This document shows, piece after piece, positions 1 through 7,870 of a stretch of 64,000 nt of DNA. Position 1 is the stretch's first letter. Each line of letters opens with the position of its first letter. Source of the stretch: an uncultured Oscillospiraceae bacterium (GTDB lineage Bacteria > Bacillota > Clostridia > Oscillospirales > Acutalibacteraceae); NCBI GenBank assembly GCA_910587835.1, contig CAJUNQ010000043.1, positions 1-64,000 on the forward strand, written 5' to 3'. Below the pieces are notes generated by a model. It saw only the letters and a list, made by a program, of their open reading frames with translations. It made no database searches and was not told the origin of the DNA. Position numbers and translations under genes: made by a program.

Positions 1-141
1 AACGCCGTCTTTTTACCCAGAAGGGTCCCTTTCTGCGTCAAAAATCCTCGCCAATCGGAAGATTGCCTTGCGGTTTTTTCCTTGAAATGAACCCCTTCTG
101 GGTAAAAATTCGTCATTCCCTCTATTTTCAAACAAGCCCTA
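1..141. repeat. MITE-like repeat family A, copy A1 (cut by window edge)
   Basis: This non-coding stretch is nearly identical to 47453-47594 and is related, in the opposite orientation, to 14841-15004. Its right end reads TTTTCAAACAAGCCCT and is followed by TA. The complementary left terminus AGGGCTTGTTTGAAAA is visible only in the full copy at 47431, so the left end here lies outside the window. The interior carries an imperfect palindrome (TTTTTACCCAGAAGGG near the left end, CCCTTCTGGGTAAAAA near the right end). No plausible protein is encoded. Confidence 0.85.
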
Positions 142-200
142 AAGGATATTGCGCCTTGTCAGAGTTGCGCGCCTGGCACAAGTGATAGCGGTACAGGGTC

Positions 201-644
201 TCAGGGTTTTTCGCCGCTGTCCGAGTCCTCCCGCATGGCCTCCAGCATGCTCCGCAAAAACCGGGGATAGGGCACGCCCATGCGGCCCAGGTTTTCCAGC
301 ACCGAGAGGCCCTCGTTGGCAATAAAGAAAAAGCAGAGGGTGGTGCGGATGAAGCCGCTGCCTGTGGCCTGGTCCAGCAGAGCGGCCAGCAGCACCAGCA
401 GGAGAATGGCGCATTTGCGGGCAATCCCCAGAAAACCCGCCTGGCTGGACAGGGCCCCGCCCTTGGTTTTGGGGGAGTTTTTGAACAGGGCGGCCACCAG
501 TGTGCCGGTGGCGTAGTCGGCGGCCATAAAGCCCAGCAGGACCTGCAGGGTCATGTCCCAGCCGCCCAGGGCCTGGGTGAGGGCCGCGCCCGCTGTGGAC
601 AGGGCCGCGAGAATGGTGGTTTTGGTGAAAAAGCTTTGGTTCAT
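201..644 (-). CDS. Phage holin, toxin-secretion/lysis holin family (Holin_4)
   Basis: The 147-residue protein has an N-terminal hydrophobic segment (about 10-45), a second around 75-95 and a third around 105-120, and ends in a charged tail. This layout matches the phage_holin_4 / toxin secretion-phage lysis holin family, which forms pores in the cytoplasmic membrane. I chose the ATG at 644 because AGGAGG lies 7-8 nt upstream; the reading frame extends further upstream but without a ribosome site. It is the last gene of the terS-terL-holin cassette, 95 bp after terL. No endolysin gene is present between it and the repeat at 141, so lysis function would need a partner elsewhere. Confidence 0.8.
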   Translation of the reverse strand: MNQSFFTKTTILAALSTAGAALTQALGGWDMTLQVLLGFMAADYATGTLVAALFKNSPKTKGGALSSQAGFLGIARKCAILLLVLLAALLDQATGSGFIRTTLCFFFIANEGLSVLENLGRMGVPYPRFLRSMLEAMREDSDSGEKP

Positions 645-739
645 GGGGGTTCCTCCTTGGATGATGAAAGATGGTTTGGGTTGTTGTTTGGCTTTGCTTG
701 AGCTGGGCGGATTGGCTGGGAACAGGCCGCGATGTTGTT

Positions 740-2107
740 TCAGCGCGTAATGCTTACGGCCCACTGGCTCTCTCCCGGGGCCTCCCCTGCGCCCCGGACA
801 TAGTAGGCAATGGCCAGGGCCATCACGCAGTCGTCATGGGCGCCTGCCTGGGCCTCCGCCCGGCCCCGGCTGCTGCGGACAAAGCTCAGCATCTCCCGCA
901 GAGTCTCCCGGTCATGGAGCCACTCTGTGTGCTCCCGCACCACCTCTACCAGTCCGGCCAGAATCACCGGCCGGGTGGAGGCTGTGGTTAAAAAGCCCAG
1001 CCCCAGCCGGCCGGCTTCCCCCCTGCCCCGCACATACTGGTTGGGGTAGCCCAGCCGTTCCAGCTCCCGCAGGGGGTAGCCGGAGAAGTTGGCCTCTACC
1101 GCCAGCAGCGCCCAGTTGTACCACCGGCCCAGGCAGTACATTTGCCGGGCGTACTGGTCCTCGTCCATGCGGCCCCGCAGGGTGCAGACCTGCTCTCCTG
1201 TGCGGCGGTTGACAACCTGGCCTACAAAGTAGTCGGAGCCCTCCCCTGCGGTGTCGCCGCCCACCACATAGCTCTCTCCCGGCTCCGGCTCCCGGTACAC
1301 GCTGACAAATCCGTCCTCTCTTTTGCCCGGCCCGCCGGGCTCCTCCCCGGGCAGGAAGTCCCCCCGGTACAGAGGGCCGGTAAGCCCGCCCAGCCGGGCC
1401 GACACCTTTTGGGCGTGGAAAACGCTTTGCCCCAGCACGCCCCACTCCCCCAGACAGTAGACCTGGTAGTAATAGGGGTCGCTCTCCCGGTAGCTCTCCA
1501 GGGTCCGGCCATAGTCCGGGTCCAGAAAACGGTTGTCCCGGTAGGTGGTTTTTATCACTGCGGCCTGCTCCTCCCGCCTGTCGAAAAACCGGGCCTTCAG
1601 CCAATGTACCGTAGACACCGGGTTGAAGGTGACGGTCAGCTGCTTGTGGGAGCCCCGGCCTCTCAGCCGCAGGTCCAGCTGGTTGAACTGGGCCTCGGTG
1701 AGCTCTGAGGCCTCCTCTACCCACACGTCTGTGAGCTCGCCCTTGGGGAAGGTGACGGATTTCAGCTTTTCCGGGTCATCCAGGCCCTTGAAGATGACGC
1801 TGTTGCCATTCAGGCAGGTGATGCGCAGCTCGCCCTGGGCAAAGCGGAACAGACTGCCCAGCCCCCACCGGTTGATCACCTGCCGGAACAGGGCAAAGGT
1901 GGAGTCCCGGTGGGTTGCCGCCACAGCCCGGGCCGCCAGCACATTGCACAGGGGGCGTTCCAGCAGCCGCACCACCAGCCGCTGGGCCGCAAACACCGAC
2001 TTCCCGCTGCCCGCTCCCCCATACAGCACCACATACCGGTGGCTGTCCTCTCGCAGAAGGGGCAGGTACACCGGGTTAAAGGCCCTGGGGGGAATATAGA
2101 CCCTCAA
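740..2107 (-). CDS. terL: Phage terminase large subunit (PBSX/Terminase_3 type)
   Basis: This is a 455-residue packaging motor. The N-terminal ATPase has Walker A GGAGSGKS at residues 30-37 and a Walker B-like DVWVEEASE near 128-136. The C-terminal RNase H-like nuclease has GGDTAGEGSD and HDDCVMALAIAYY near the end, so both domains look intact. The start is TTG at 2107, overlapping the terS stop (TTGA), which implies translational coupling. In normal phages portal, protease and capsid genes follow TerL; here a holin follows directly. The gene itself shows no frameshift or stop, so the cassette is reduced but not obviously decayed. Confidence 0.9.
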   Translation of the reverse strand: MRVYIPPRAFNPVYLPLLREDSHRYVVLYGGAGSGKSVFAAQRLVVRLLERPLCNVLAARAVAATHRDSTFALFRQVINRWGLGSLFRFAQGELRITCLNGNSVIFKGLDDPEKLKSVTFPKGELTDVWVEEASELTEAQFNQLDLRLRGRGSHKQLTVTFNPVSTVHWLKARFFDRREEQAAVIKTTYRDNRFLDPDYGRTLESYRESDPYYYQVYCLGEWGVLGQSVFHAQKVSARLGGLTGPLYRGDFLPGEEPGGPGKREDGFVSVYREPEPGESYVVGGDTAGEGSDYFVGQVVNRRTGEQVCTLRGRMDEDQYARQMYCLGRWYNWALLAVEANFSGYPLRELERLGYPNQYVRGRGEAGRLGLGFLTTASTRPVILAGLVEVVREHTEWLHDRETLREMLSFVRSSRGRAEAQAGAHDDCVMALAIAYYVRGAGEAPGESQWAVSITR

Positions 2108-2466
2108 GGCGTTCCCTCCTCTCCCGGCTCCTCCACCAGCACCCGGATCTCCTCCGGCGGGGGCTGGGCGGCTTTTTCGGCGTAGCCAAAGCCGTTTTGC
2201 AGAATAAACTTGGCGCTGGCCGCCAGGTCCTTGGTAAAGGCGGATTGCAGGGTGGCCTCCTCTACCCGGGTGACTGCCCGGCGCAGGACTTCGCCTGCCG
2301 GGCCGCTGGCGCTTTGGGCCTGTTCCAGCTCACGGCGGCTGGCAAAGCCCAGGGCCAGGGCCAGGCCCGGCAGAGAGGGGTGGCTGTGCTCCTGCCGGCA
2401 CCGGCTGAAATAGCCGGCGGCCAGCTGCTCCATTTGTTTTGCGCTGGGTCGCTTCCGCTTTCCCAT
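2104..2466 (-). CDS. terS: Phage terminase small subunit
   Basis: The 120-residue basic protein begins MGKRKRPSAKQ and has a helix-turn-helix-like segment at about 31-52 (PSLPGLALALGFASRRELEQ), the usual DNA-recognition part of small terminases. A helical middle and an acidic C-terminus follow. Its position directly before terL, with a 4-nt overlap, supports the call more than the sequence alone. In the family it recognises the packaging site and delivers DNA to TerL. A GGGGTAGGG ribosome site precedes the ATG. Confidence 0.75.
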   Translation of the reverse strand: MGKRKRPSAKQMEQLAAGYFSRCRQEHSHPSLPGLALALGFASRRELEQAQSASGPAGEVLRRAVTRVEEATLQSAFTKDLAASAKFILQNGFGYAEKAAQPPPEEIRVLVEEPGEEGTP

Positions 2467-2469
2467 TCC

Positions 2470-2724
2470 CTACCCCCTTTCGCGGCGTTGGGCCCGGCGG
2501 GTGAATTCCCGGCAGTTGCTCCGCTGTTCCAGATACATGATGTACAGAAGCCGGTTGTCCCGCTGCCACACCTGTTCCTCCTCCGGCCGGGCAGGCCCCC
2601 GCTGCTGCCGGGATTGAAGCAGCGCTTGCAGGGTGTCCCGCTCCCGGGCGGCCTCCTGGGCCATGGCCTGATAGTCGGCCGCGCCCCCCTGGCCCCAGCC
2701 GGTCATGTTCCATTGCATTTTCAT
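2470..2724 (-). CDS. Small hypothetical phage-cassette protein
   Basis: This 84-residue polar protein is rich in Gln, Arg and Glu and is predicted mostly helical (residues 18-80). I do not recognise a family. It is the first gene of the minus-strand cassette, 3 bp before terS and about 48 bp after the inferred transcription start, with GGGGCG upstream of its ATG. Such small genes often precede terS in Clostridial prophages, but its role is unknown. Confidence 0.6.
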   Translation of the reverse strand: MKMQWNMTGWGQGGAADYQAMAQEAARERDTLQALLQSRQQRGPARPEEEQVWQRDNRLLYIMYLEQRSNCREFTRRAQRRERG

Positions 2725-2754
2725 AGGTGATTCGCCCCTTTTTTATCATTTAGT

Positions 2755-2855
2755 TGTCAATATGACACCTTAATGTTTATTATAGAGGCGTAACGACAAT
2801 TTGTCAAGCAGTTTCTAAAGATTTGTTGACATTTCGTCAACCAATGGGGTATACT
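2755..2855. promoter_or_regulatory. Divergent promoter and operator region of the phage cassette
   Basis: Leftward promoter: TTGACA (minus strand, 2807-2802), 17-nt spacer, TATAAT (2784-2779), driving the terminase cassette. Rightward promoter: TTGACA (2826-2831), 18-nt spacer, TATACT (2850-2855), driving the repressor. Three short palindromes sit here: TGTCA-ATA-TGACA at 2755-2767, GACA-ATT-TGTC at 2795-2805 and TTGAC-ATTTC-GTCAA at 2826-2840. The latter two overlap the -35 boxes of the two promoters. This is the expected architecture for repression of both directions by the neighbouring S24 protein; that link is inferred. Confidence 0.75.
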
Positions 2856-2926
2856 AAGAGCAGGTAAGGGGCCTTTGGCCCATTCTGTTCAGAGCCGGAT
2901 GAAAGCAAACCCAAGGAGTGACCCCT

Positions 2927-3643
2927 ATGAGCTTCCACGACGCCCTTAAGGCCGCCCGCACTGCTGCCGGCCTCACCCAGTATCAGATGGCCCAGCAGCT
3001 GGGCCTGGACAAAACCACCTATAACGGGTATGAGTCTGGCCGCCGCCAGCCTGACCTGCAAAAGCTCCGCCGCATGGTTCAGCTGCTGCAGGTCTCCGCC
3101 GACCAGCTGCTGGAAACCGGCGCGCCGGGGGCGGTTTCTCCCCAGGAGCTGGCCTTGCTGCGCAAATACCGGCTGCTGGACCTGCATGGCCGGGAGCTGG
3201 CGGAGCTGATTCTGAACAAGGAGTATGAGCGCATGACCCGCCAGGAGCTGACCTTGGAGAGGAACCGCTCGGGGCACATCAGCTATATCAACTGCTATGA
3301 TCTGGCTGTCAGCGCGGGCACCGGCGAGCCCTGGGTGGACGCTGCCTATAAGACCCGGCTGGAAATCCCCGGGGAGCTGGTGCCGGAACGGGCCCACTTT
3401 TGTGTGCGGGTCAATGGCCGCAGCATGGAGCCCGCCTATCGGGACGGGGACATTGTGTTTGTGGAGCGCACCGAGGCTGTGCACGAGGGGGAGACCGGTA
3501 TCTTCTTTTTGAATGGGGACGGCTATATCAAGCGTTTGGGGCATGGGGAGCTTCTCTCTCTGAACCCGGAGTACGGCCCCATTCCTCTGGCGGAGTTTGA
3601 CGACTTTCGCTGCCAGGGCAGGGTGCTGGGCAAGCTGCCCTGA
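2927..3643 (+). CDS. LexA/CI-like S24 transcriptional repressor
   Basis: The 238-residue protein has an N-terminal Cro/CI helix-turn-helix (about 4-62) and a C-terminal S24 autopeptidase domain. The catalytic serine is in NGRSMEPAYRDGD (Ser166) and the lysine in GDGYIKRL (Lys202). A candidate self-cleavage site is the Ala-Gly pair in AVSAGTGEP (130/131). In this family RecA filaments trigger cleavage and derepression after DNA damage. I chose the ATG at 2927 because AAGGAG lies 8 nt upstream; an in-frame GTG at 2918 overlaps that site. It faces away from the terminase genes across shared operators. Confidence 0.9.
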   Translation: MSFHDALKAARTAAGLTQYQMAQQLGLDKTTYNGYESGRRQPDLQKLRRMVQLLQVSADQLLETGAPGAVSPQELALLRKYRLLDLHGRELAELILNKEYERMTRQELTLERNRSGHISYINCYDLAVSAGTGEPWVDAAYKTRLEIPGELVPERAHFCVRVNGRSMEPAYRDGDIVFVERTEAVHEGETGIFFLNGDGYIKRLGHGELLSLNPEYGPIPLAEFDDFRCQGRVLGKLP

Positions 3644-3662
3644 GGAGGCTTGCCCTGGCTGG

Positions 3663-3705
3663 CGTCTGTTTGAAAGCCGGAGAAATGCTGAATTTTTGGC
3701 CAGAA
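3663..3705. repeat. Truncated fragment resembling one end of repeat family A
   Basis: GTCTGTTTGAAAGCCGGAGA and the following ATGCTGAATTTTTGG closely resemble the left end of the family A element at 14841 (GTCTGTTATAAAACCGGAGA, then ATGTCGGATTTTTGT). Only about 40 bp are recognisable before the sequence runs into a terminator, so this looks like a terminal remnant. Confidence 0.5.
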
Positions 3706-3728
3706 GCCTGTGGCGTCAGGGGCCAAAA

Positions 3729-3766
3729 CAAAAAAGGCGGCAGACCTTTTGTCTGCCGCCTTTTGC
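3729..3766. terminator. Bidirectional intrinsic terminator
   Basis: A perfect 10-bp stem, GGCGGCAGAC / GTCTGCCGCC, encloses a CTTTT loop. It is preceded by an A-run and followed by TTTTGCTTTG. It can end the repressor transcript rightward and the comEC operon leftward. Confidence 0.85.
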
Positions 3767-3820
3767 TTTGGCGAGTCAGTGATTTTGGAGTGGGCTTTCC
3801 CCCGCCTGAAGGCTGGCGGG

Positions 3821-6001
3821 CTAGGTACACAGTTCCCAGCGGATCGCGCCGTTGGGGGCTATGTGTACCAGCAGGCTTTTGCCGTACAGGGGGATGTATT
3901 CTCCCTCCGGCAGCTCGCCAAAGGTTTCTGCCGCAGGGGCGTCCTCTGTTGAGAACAGCACGGTCTGCTGCCCGGCGGAGAGGGGGAGCCCGGCCTTTGA
4001 GATGGACAGGGCGCAGTCCTCTGCTACATGAAGGGCGATCTGCCGGCCATTTGCTTGCAGCATCAGCCACTCCTCGGAAGGGCGCCAGGCCGCTACCCCG
4101 GGCACGACCTCCCAGCCGGTTCCGGTTGGCGCCCGGTGTATGGGTATGTTGGCGCTCTCCAGGTCTTTGCCCGCGTATGCGCCCTGGGGCAGCAGAAGCC
4201 GCTGTACCGGGCGGGAGGCCAGCAGGTCTCCCGCCATCTCCCGGGCGGCGGAGTCCCGGACAGGGAGGTACAGGCTGTCCAGCCGGGAAATGTGGGCCCG
4301 GGCCAGCAGCCGCTTTGCCCTGCCGCTGGGAAAGCCCCCCAGGGACAGGGCCCCGGCGTGGCCGTCCTTGATGACCAGCACACAGGCAGAGACGCTGTCG
4401 CCGCCCATGGCCAGAGTGACGGTACCTGAATGGAGGACGCGGTCCTGCCAGAACACCATGCCGGCAATAAGGAGAAGCGCCAGACAGACGGCCCGTCCCC
4501 GGCGGCGGCAGGTAGTGAGCGCAGCCCAGCAGCCGATCAACGCGGCCCCGGCCAGGCCTGCCAGCCATATGCCGCTGTCGAAGCTGACAAAGCCCCCCGG
4601 GACGGAGGCGAGGCCCTCTGCCAACCGGAGAATGAGCCGGGCCAGCCACCCGGCGAAAAAGGCAAAGGGCCGGGCCAGGGACTGGGTGAGGGCAAAGGGA
4701 GCCAGCGCTGCCAGGGGGATGGAGAGGTAGAGCAGCAAGGTGACCAGGGGCACCAGCAGCAGGTTGGACAGAAGGACCAGGAGGGAGACGCCGCCGAACA
4801 GCTCCAGCTGGATGGGCAGGGAGAAGAGCAGGGCGCTGACTGTTACAGCCACTGAGGCCCGCGCCGGCTTTAACGCCCGCCGCAGCCGGGGATGTGGGGC
4901 CAGGACGCGGCCAAAGAGCCTCTGCACAGGCCGGTATAGCACAAGAATGCCCGCTGTGGAGGAAGCGGACAGGGCAAACCCCGGGTCGCCCCCGGAAAAG
5001 GGCTGAAGCAGGCAGATGACCAGCAGGGCAAAGCCCAGGGACGTCAGCCCGTCGCTGCGCCGGCCCAGGGGCTGGGCCAGCAGGTAGAGGAAGTACATGA
5101 GGCCGCTGCGCAGGGCTGACACGGGGAAGCCGATCAGGCACAGGTAGAGAAGGAGAAAGGCCATGCCGAACAGGCTTCTGCCCCAGGGGCCAATGGGGAA
5201 ACGCCGGACCAGCAGGGCCGTGAACGCCGCCAGAATGGACACATGCAGCCCCGACACTGCCATGACATGGGAGGAGCCGATTTGGGCGAAGTCATCGCGG
5301 ACGCTGTTGGAGAGGCCGGAACGCTGGCCCAGCAGAATGGCCCGGACCAGCCCCGCCTCCTCCGCCGGCAGAAGCCGGGAGACGGACCGGCCCACTGCCT
5401 CCCGGAGCCAGGCCATGAGCCGCCCCGGAGAGTAGACCCACCAGCTGCTGGTCTCTGTGTCGTACCCGGAGAGCCAGGCTCCCAGCACATGCCCCCGGGC
5501 CAGCTGTGTGTTCCGGGTGGAGTAGAGCCCGCCCTCCTGAAAGATGTAGAAAACCGCCTGGGCCTTTACCAGCTCGTAGGGCTGGCAGTACAGAGGCTCG
5601 CCGCAGGAGAGGCGGATGGGGAAGGCCTCCACCTTTTTGCCGTCCACCGTCCGCACCAGGGCCTCATAGTAGTACCGCCGGTAGCGGTACTCGGGGTAGT
5701 CCAGAATCTGCACACTGACCTCTGACTCGGTTCCCGCCAGGCTCTGGACCGGCTCCACCTGAGTCTGCCAGGCATAGCAGTACCGGCCGCACACCAGGGC
5801 CCAGACCAGGCAGCAGAACAGGCAGGCTCCGGCTCGGGCTCTGGCCCGGCCCTTTCCCCGGAGCAGGAGCAAAAGGGCCGGAAATGCCAGGACCCCGGCG
5901 GCCAGCGCCAGGGTCTGGGAGACAGCGGGGCCCAGCCACGCGGCGGCGGCGGCTCCGGCAAAGGCCGCAAAGCCTGCCACGGCAAGAGGCCGCCGGGGCA
6001 T
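3821..6001 (-). CDS. comEC: ComEC/Rec2-type DNA uptake channel with degenerate C-terminal domain
   Basis: The 726-residue polytopic protein has the N-terminal DUF4131-like region (1-200), the competence core with GSSHVMAVSGLHVSI and about ten membrane segments (230-510), and a C-terminal metallo-beta-lactamase-like domain. In ComEC the channel carries transforming single-stranded DNA across the membrane. Here the C-terminal domain is short and lacks the usual metal-binding HxHxDH cluster; the corresponding region reads DSLYLPVRDSAAREM, so nuclease activity is doubtful. Its ATG follows the stop of the upstream phosphoribosyltransferase without a gap (TAA-ATG), so it is probably translationally coupled. 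Other competence genes are not in the window. Confidence 0.88.
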   Translation of the reverse strand: MPRRPLAVAGFAAFAGAAAAAWLGPAVSQTLALAAGVLAFPALLLLLRGKGRARARAGACLFCCLVWALVCGRYCYAWQTQVEPVQSLAGTESEVSVQILDYPEYRYRRYYYEALVRTVDGKKVEAFPIRLSCGEPLYCQPYELVKAQAVFYIFQEGGLYSTRNTQLARGHVLGAWLSGYDTETSSWWVYSPGRLMAWLREAVGRSVSRLLPAEEAGLVRAILLGQRSGLSNSVRDDFAQIGSSHVMAVSGLHVSILAAFTALLVRRFPIGPWGRSLFGMAFLLLYLCLIGFPVSALRSGLMYFLYLLAQPLGRRSDGLTSLGFALLVICLLQPFSGGDPGFALSASSTAGILVLYRPVQRLFGRVLAPHPRLRRALKPARASVAVTVSALLFSLPIQLELFGGVSLLVLLSNLLLVPLVTLLLYLSIPLAALAPFALTQSLARPFAFFAGWLARLILRLAEGLASVPGGFVSFDSGIWLAGLAGAALIGCWAALTTCRRRGRAVCLALLLIAGMVFWQDRVLHSGTVTLAMGGDSVSACVLVIKDGHAGALSLGGFPSGRAKRLLARAHISRLDSLYLPVRDSAAREMAGDLLASRPVQRLLLPQGAYAGKDLESANIPIHRAPTGTGWEVVPGVAAWRPSEEWLMLQANGRQIALHVAEDCALSISKAGLPLSAGQQTVLFSTEDAPAAETFGELPEGEYIPLYGKSLLVHIAPNGAIRWELCT

Positions 6002-6538
6002 TTACTTGAAGAACAGGGGCAGGGGCTCCAGGAAGATAATGTCCTCCCGGTCCTGGGCGTCGCCCTCGGCCAGGACGCAGGCCTTGCCCACCACCTGCCC
6101 GCCGATGGTGTGCAGCAGCTCCTCCATGGCGGCCAGGGACTCGCCGGTGGAGATCACATCGTCCACAATCAGGATGCGCTTGGCTTTCAGGTTTTCACAG
6201 TCCGCCTTGGAGAGATAGAGCTTCTGCACATGGTCGGTGGTGATGGACTTTACCTCTACATGGATGGGGTCCTCCATATAGGCCTTGACGCCCTTGCGGG
6301 CCACCACATAATTGCGGCAGCCGATGCGGGCCAGCTCGTAGGCCAGGGGGATGCCCTTGCTCTCGGCCGTGACGATGACGTCGTGCTCTGGGCATTTGGC
6401 CAGCAGGGCCTTGGCCACTGCCTCTGTCACCTCCACATCGCTGAACATGACAAAGCCTGCGATGTCCAGATGCTCGTTGATGGGACAGATGGGCAGCTCC
6501 CGCTCACAGCCCGCAATGTTGATTTTGTATGTGCTCAT
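6002..6538 (-). CDS. Phosphoribosyltransferase (adenine/xanthine PRTase-like)
   Basis: The 178-residue protein carries the PRPP-binding signature RILIVDDVISTGES at about 119-132, with an upstream dinucleotide stretch around DVIVTAESKGIP. It is a type I phosphoribosyltransferase, most like adenine phosphoribosyltransferase in layout, and would salvage a purine base to the nucleotide. The exact base cannot be read from the sequence. It lies between a lipoprotein gene and comEC in a tight minus-strand operon. No purine riboswitch precedes it; the 38-bp gap upstream has only a ribosome site (GGGAGAATCG). Confidence 0.8.
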   Translation of the reverse strand: MSTYKINIAGCERELPICPINEHLDIAGFVMFSDVEVTEAVAKALLAKCPEHDVIVTAESKGIPLAYELARIGCRNYVVARKGVKAYMEDPIHVEVKSITTDHVQKLYLSKADCENLKAKRILIVDDVISTGESLAAMEELLHTIGGQVVGKACVLAEGDAQDREDIIFLEPLPLFFK

Positions 6539-6576
6539 GACGATTCTCCCTTCGTGGTTGTCGTTTGGTTGACGGC

Positions 6577-7305
6577 TTATTCTGTTATGCCGTCGATATG
6601 CCAGGGCTTTACTTCTGTGTTGAAATAGTCCAGCGCGGCTTGGAATTCCTCCTCTGACGCTTCGCTGAGAATGTCAATGGAATATACGGCGGAAAAGGAG
6701 GGCGGGGCCATTCTCTCCAACATGCCATCGTGATTCACCCGGATTTTCTGCCCCACCGCCAGCTCGCCGCCGGACGCGGGCCCGTCGCCAGACAGCATGA
6801 TGACTTGATTGTATTCATCCCCTGTATACAGGTAGAAGGCGGAATGCTCCTCATGCACACTTTCGTATACCAGAATGCCCTCTGTGACCTCCGGGTCCTC
6901 GGGGGAATGTGCGCCCAGACCATCGATATGCCAGGGCTTTACCTGGGTGTTAAAGTAGGTCAGGCCCTCTTGTAATTCCTCCCCCGCCGCGCCCAGAATC
7001 TCCACAGAATACACCTTATCAAATTGGGGCGGGGCGATTTCCAGCACGGAGCCGTTAAAATTCACCCGAACCTTCTGCCCCACCGCCAGCTCACCGCCGG
7101 ACGTGGTCACGTCCCCGGCCAGGGTGAGGATGGGCTCATAGTCGGACTTACTGTAAAAATAGAACGTGGAGCCGTGCTGAGATACCAAGACCCCTTCCAC
7201 AGAGGCCTCCGGCTCTTTCCCACCGCAGGCGGGGAGGGCCACCAGGGCCAGCACAGCCAGGACCCAGAGCAGCCGTTGGCCGGGCCCAGGGCCTTTGCCG
7301 GTCAT
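6577..7305 (-). CDS. Lipoprotein with two internal repeats, function unknown
   Basis: The 242-residue protein has a lipoprotein signal peptide (hydrophobic 11-25, lipobox LPAC, Cys27). The mature part is a tandem duplication of about 100 residues. Each half contains a region like F-Y-Y-(S/T)-x-(S/D)-(D/E)-Y, GGELAVGQK(V/I)RVN and ends in YFNT(Q/E)VKPWHIDG. I do not recognise the family; the GQKVRVNxNG segments resemble small beta-barrel or OB-like units, which is a guess. The ATG overlaps the hinT stop (ATGA). It is anchored on the outer face of the membrane. Confidence 0.75.
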   Translation of the reverse strand: MTGKGPGPGQRLLWVLAVLALVALPACGGKEPEASVEGVLVSQHGSTFYFYSKSDYEPILTLAGDVTTSGGELAVGQKVRVNFNGSVLEIAPPQFDKVYSVEILGAAGEELQEGLTYFNTQVKPWHIDGLGAHSPEDPEVTEGILVYESVHEEHSAFYLYTGDEYNQVIMLSGDGPASGGELAVGQKIRVNHDGMLERMAPPSFSAVYSIDILSEASEEEFQAALDYFNTEVKPWHIDGITE

Positions 7306-7655
7306 GGCTGGGGCGGGAAGGGGGGCCAGCCCATTTGCTTCCCGCCCAGCAGGTGGAAGTGCAGGTGTTGGACGCTCTGCATACCGTCCGGGCCGCAGTT
7401 GTTTACCACCCGGAAGCCCTTTTCCAGGCCCAGCTCCTTAGCCAGCCTGGCCGCCACCTCAAAGATGTGGGCCACCACCCCGCTGTTCTCTGGGGTGAGC
7501 TCCGCCGCGGAGGCAATGTGCTCCTTGGGGATGATGAGCACATGGGTGGGGGCCTGGGGGTCCAGGTCCCGGAAGGCAAGGACAGCGCTGTCCTCATAAA
7601 CCTTGGCGGAGGGGATCTCCCCTGCCGCTATTTTGCAGAAAACACAGTCTGTCAT
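7302..7655 (-). CDS. hinT: HIT family nucleotide hydrolase (HinT)
   Basis: The 117-residue protein has the histidine triad QHLHFHLLGG at about 96-105 and the N-terminal CVFCKIAAGEIPS with the CxxC zinc-type motif. Hint proteins hydrolyse adenosine phosphoramidates and aminoacyl-AMP in the cytoplasm. Length and motifs are standard. It heads the hinT-lipoprotein-PRTase-comEC operon and has a GGAAAGGAAG ribosome site. Confidence 0.93.
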   Translation of the reverse strand: MTDCVFCKIAAGEIPSAKVYEDSAVLAFRDLDPQAPTHVLIIPKEHIASAAELTPENSGVVAHIFEVAARLAKELGLEKGFRVVNNCGPDGMQSVQHLHFHLLGGKQMGWPPFPPQP

Positions 7656-7686
7656 GGTGTTCTTCCTTTCCTAATTACATATTTGA

Positions 7687-7715
7687 AGTATAGCATAAGT
7701 CCTATGATTTTGCAA
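7687..7715 (-). promoter_or_regulatory. Sigma-A type promoter of the hinT operon
   Basis: On the minus strand TTGCAA (7715-7710), a 17-nt spacer and TATACT (7692-7687) lie about 30 bp before the hinT start. Confidence 0.7.
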
Positions 7716-7803
7716 GAGACTCCTGTCACCCTTTGTAAAATTTCACCGGGGAATCATGGGGCCACTACATATCTTCCCCCTTGCCGGCAAAAACCATTTT
7801 ACT

Positions 7804-7845
7804 CTTGACAAGTTTTCTTGTCAGTGGTATGATTAACTTGACAAG
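7804..7845 (+). promoter_or_regulatory. Promoter with CTTGACAAG operators
   Basis: TTGACA (7805-7810), 17-nt spacer and TATGAT (7828-7833) form the promoter. A palindrome CTTGACAAG-TTT-TCTTGTCAG covers 7804-7823 over the -35, and the half-site CTTGACAAG recurs at 7837-7845 just after the -10. This is a likely autoregulatory site for the XRE protein encoded by the second gene of the operon. Confidence 0.75.
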
Positions 7846-7870
7846 AAGACTTGGACGGGAGGTCTCTGCT

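Noticed and set aside
128..424. Frames at the left edge overlapping the holin gene and repeat A1
   Set aside because: They are shadows of the holin gene in other frames extended into the repeat; composition is Trp/Cys/Arg-rich.
3528..5141. A 537-codon minus-strand frame inside comEC
   Set aside because: It is antisense-phase noise of a GC-rich gene. The product is Pro/Arg/Gly-rich without domains, while the overlapping frame encodes a clear ComEC.
6539..6576. Purine riboswitch ahead of the phosphoribosyltransferase
   Set aside because: The 38-bp gap is too short and contains only a ribosome site; the gene is internal to an operon.
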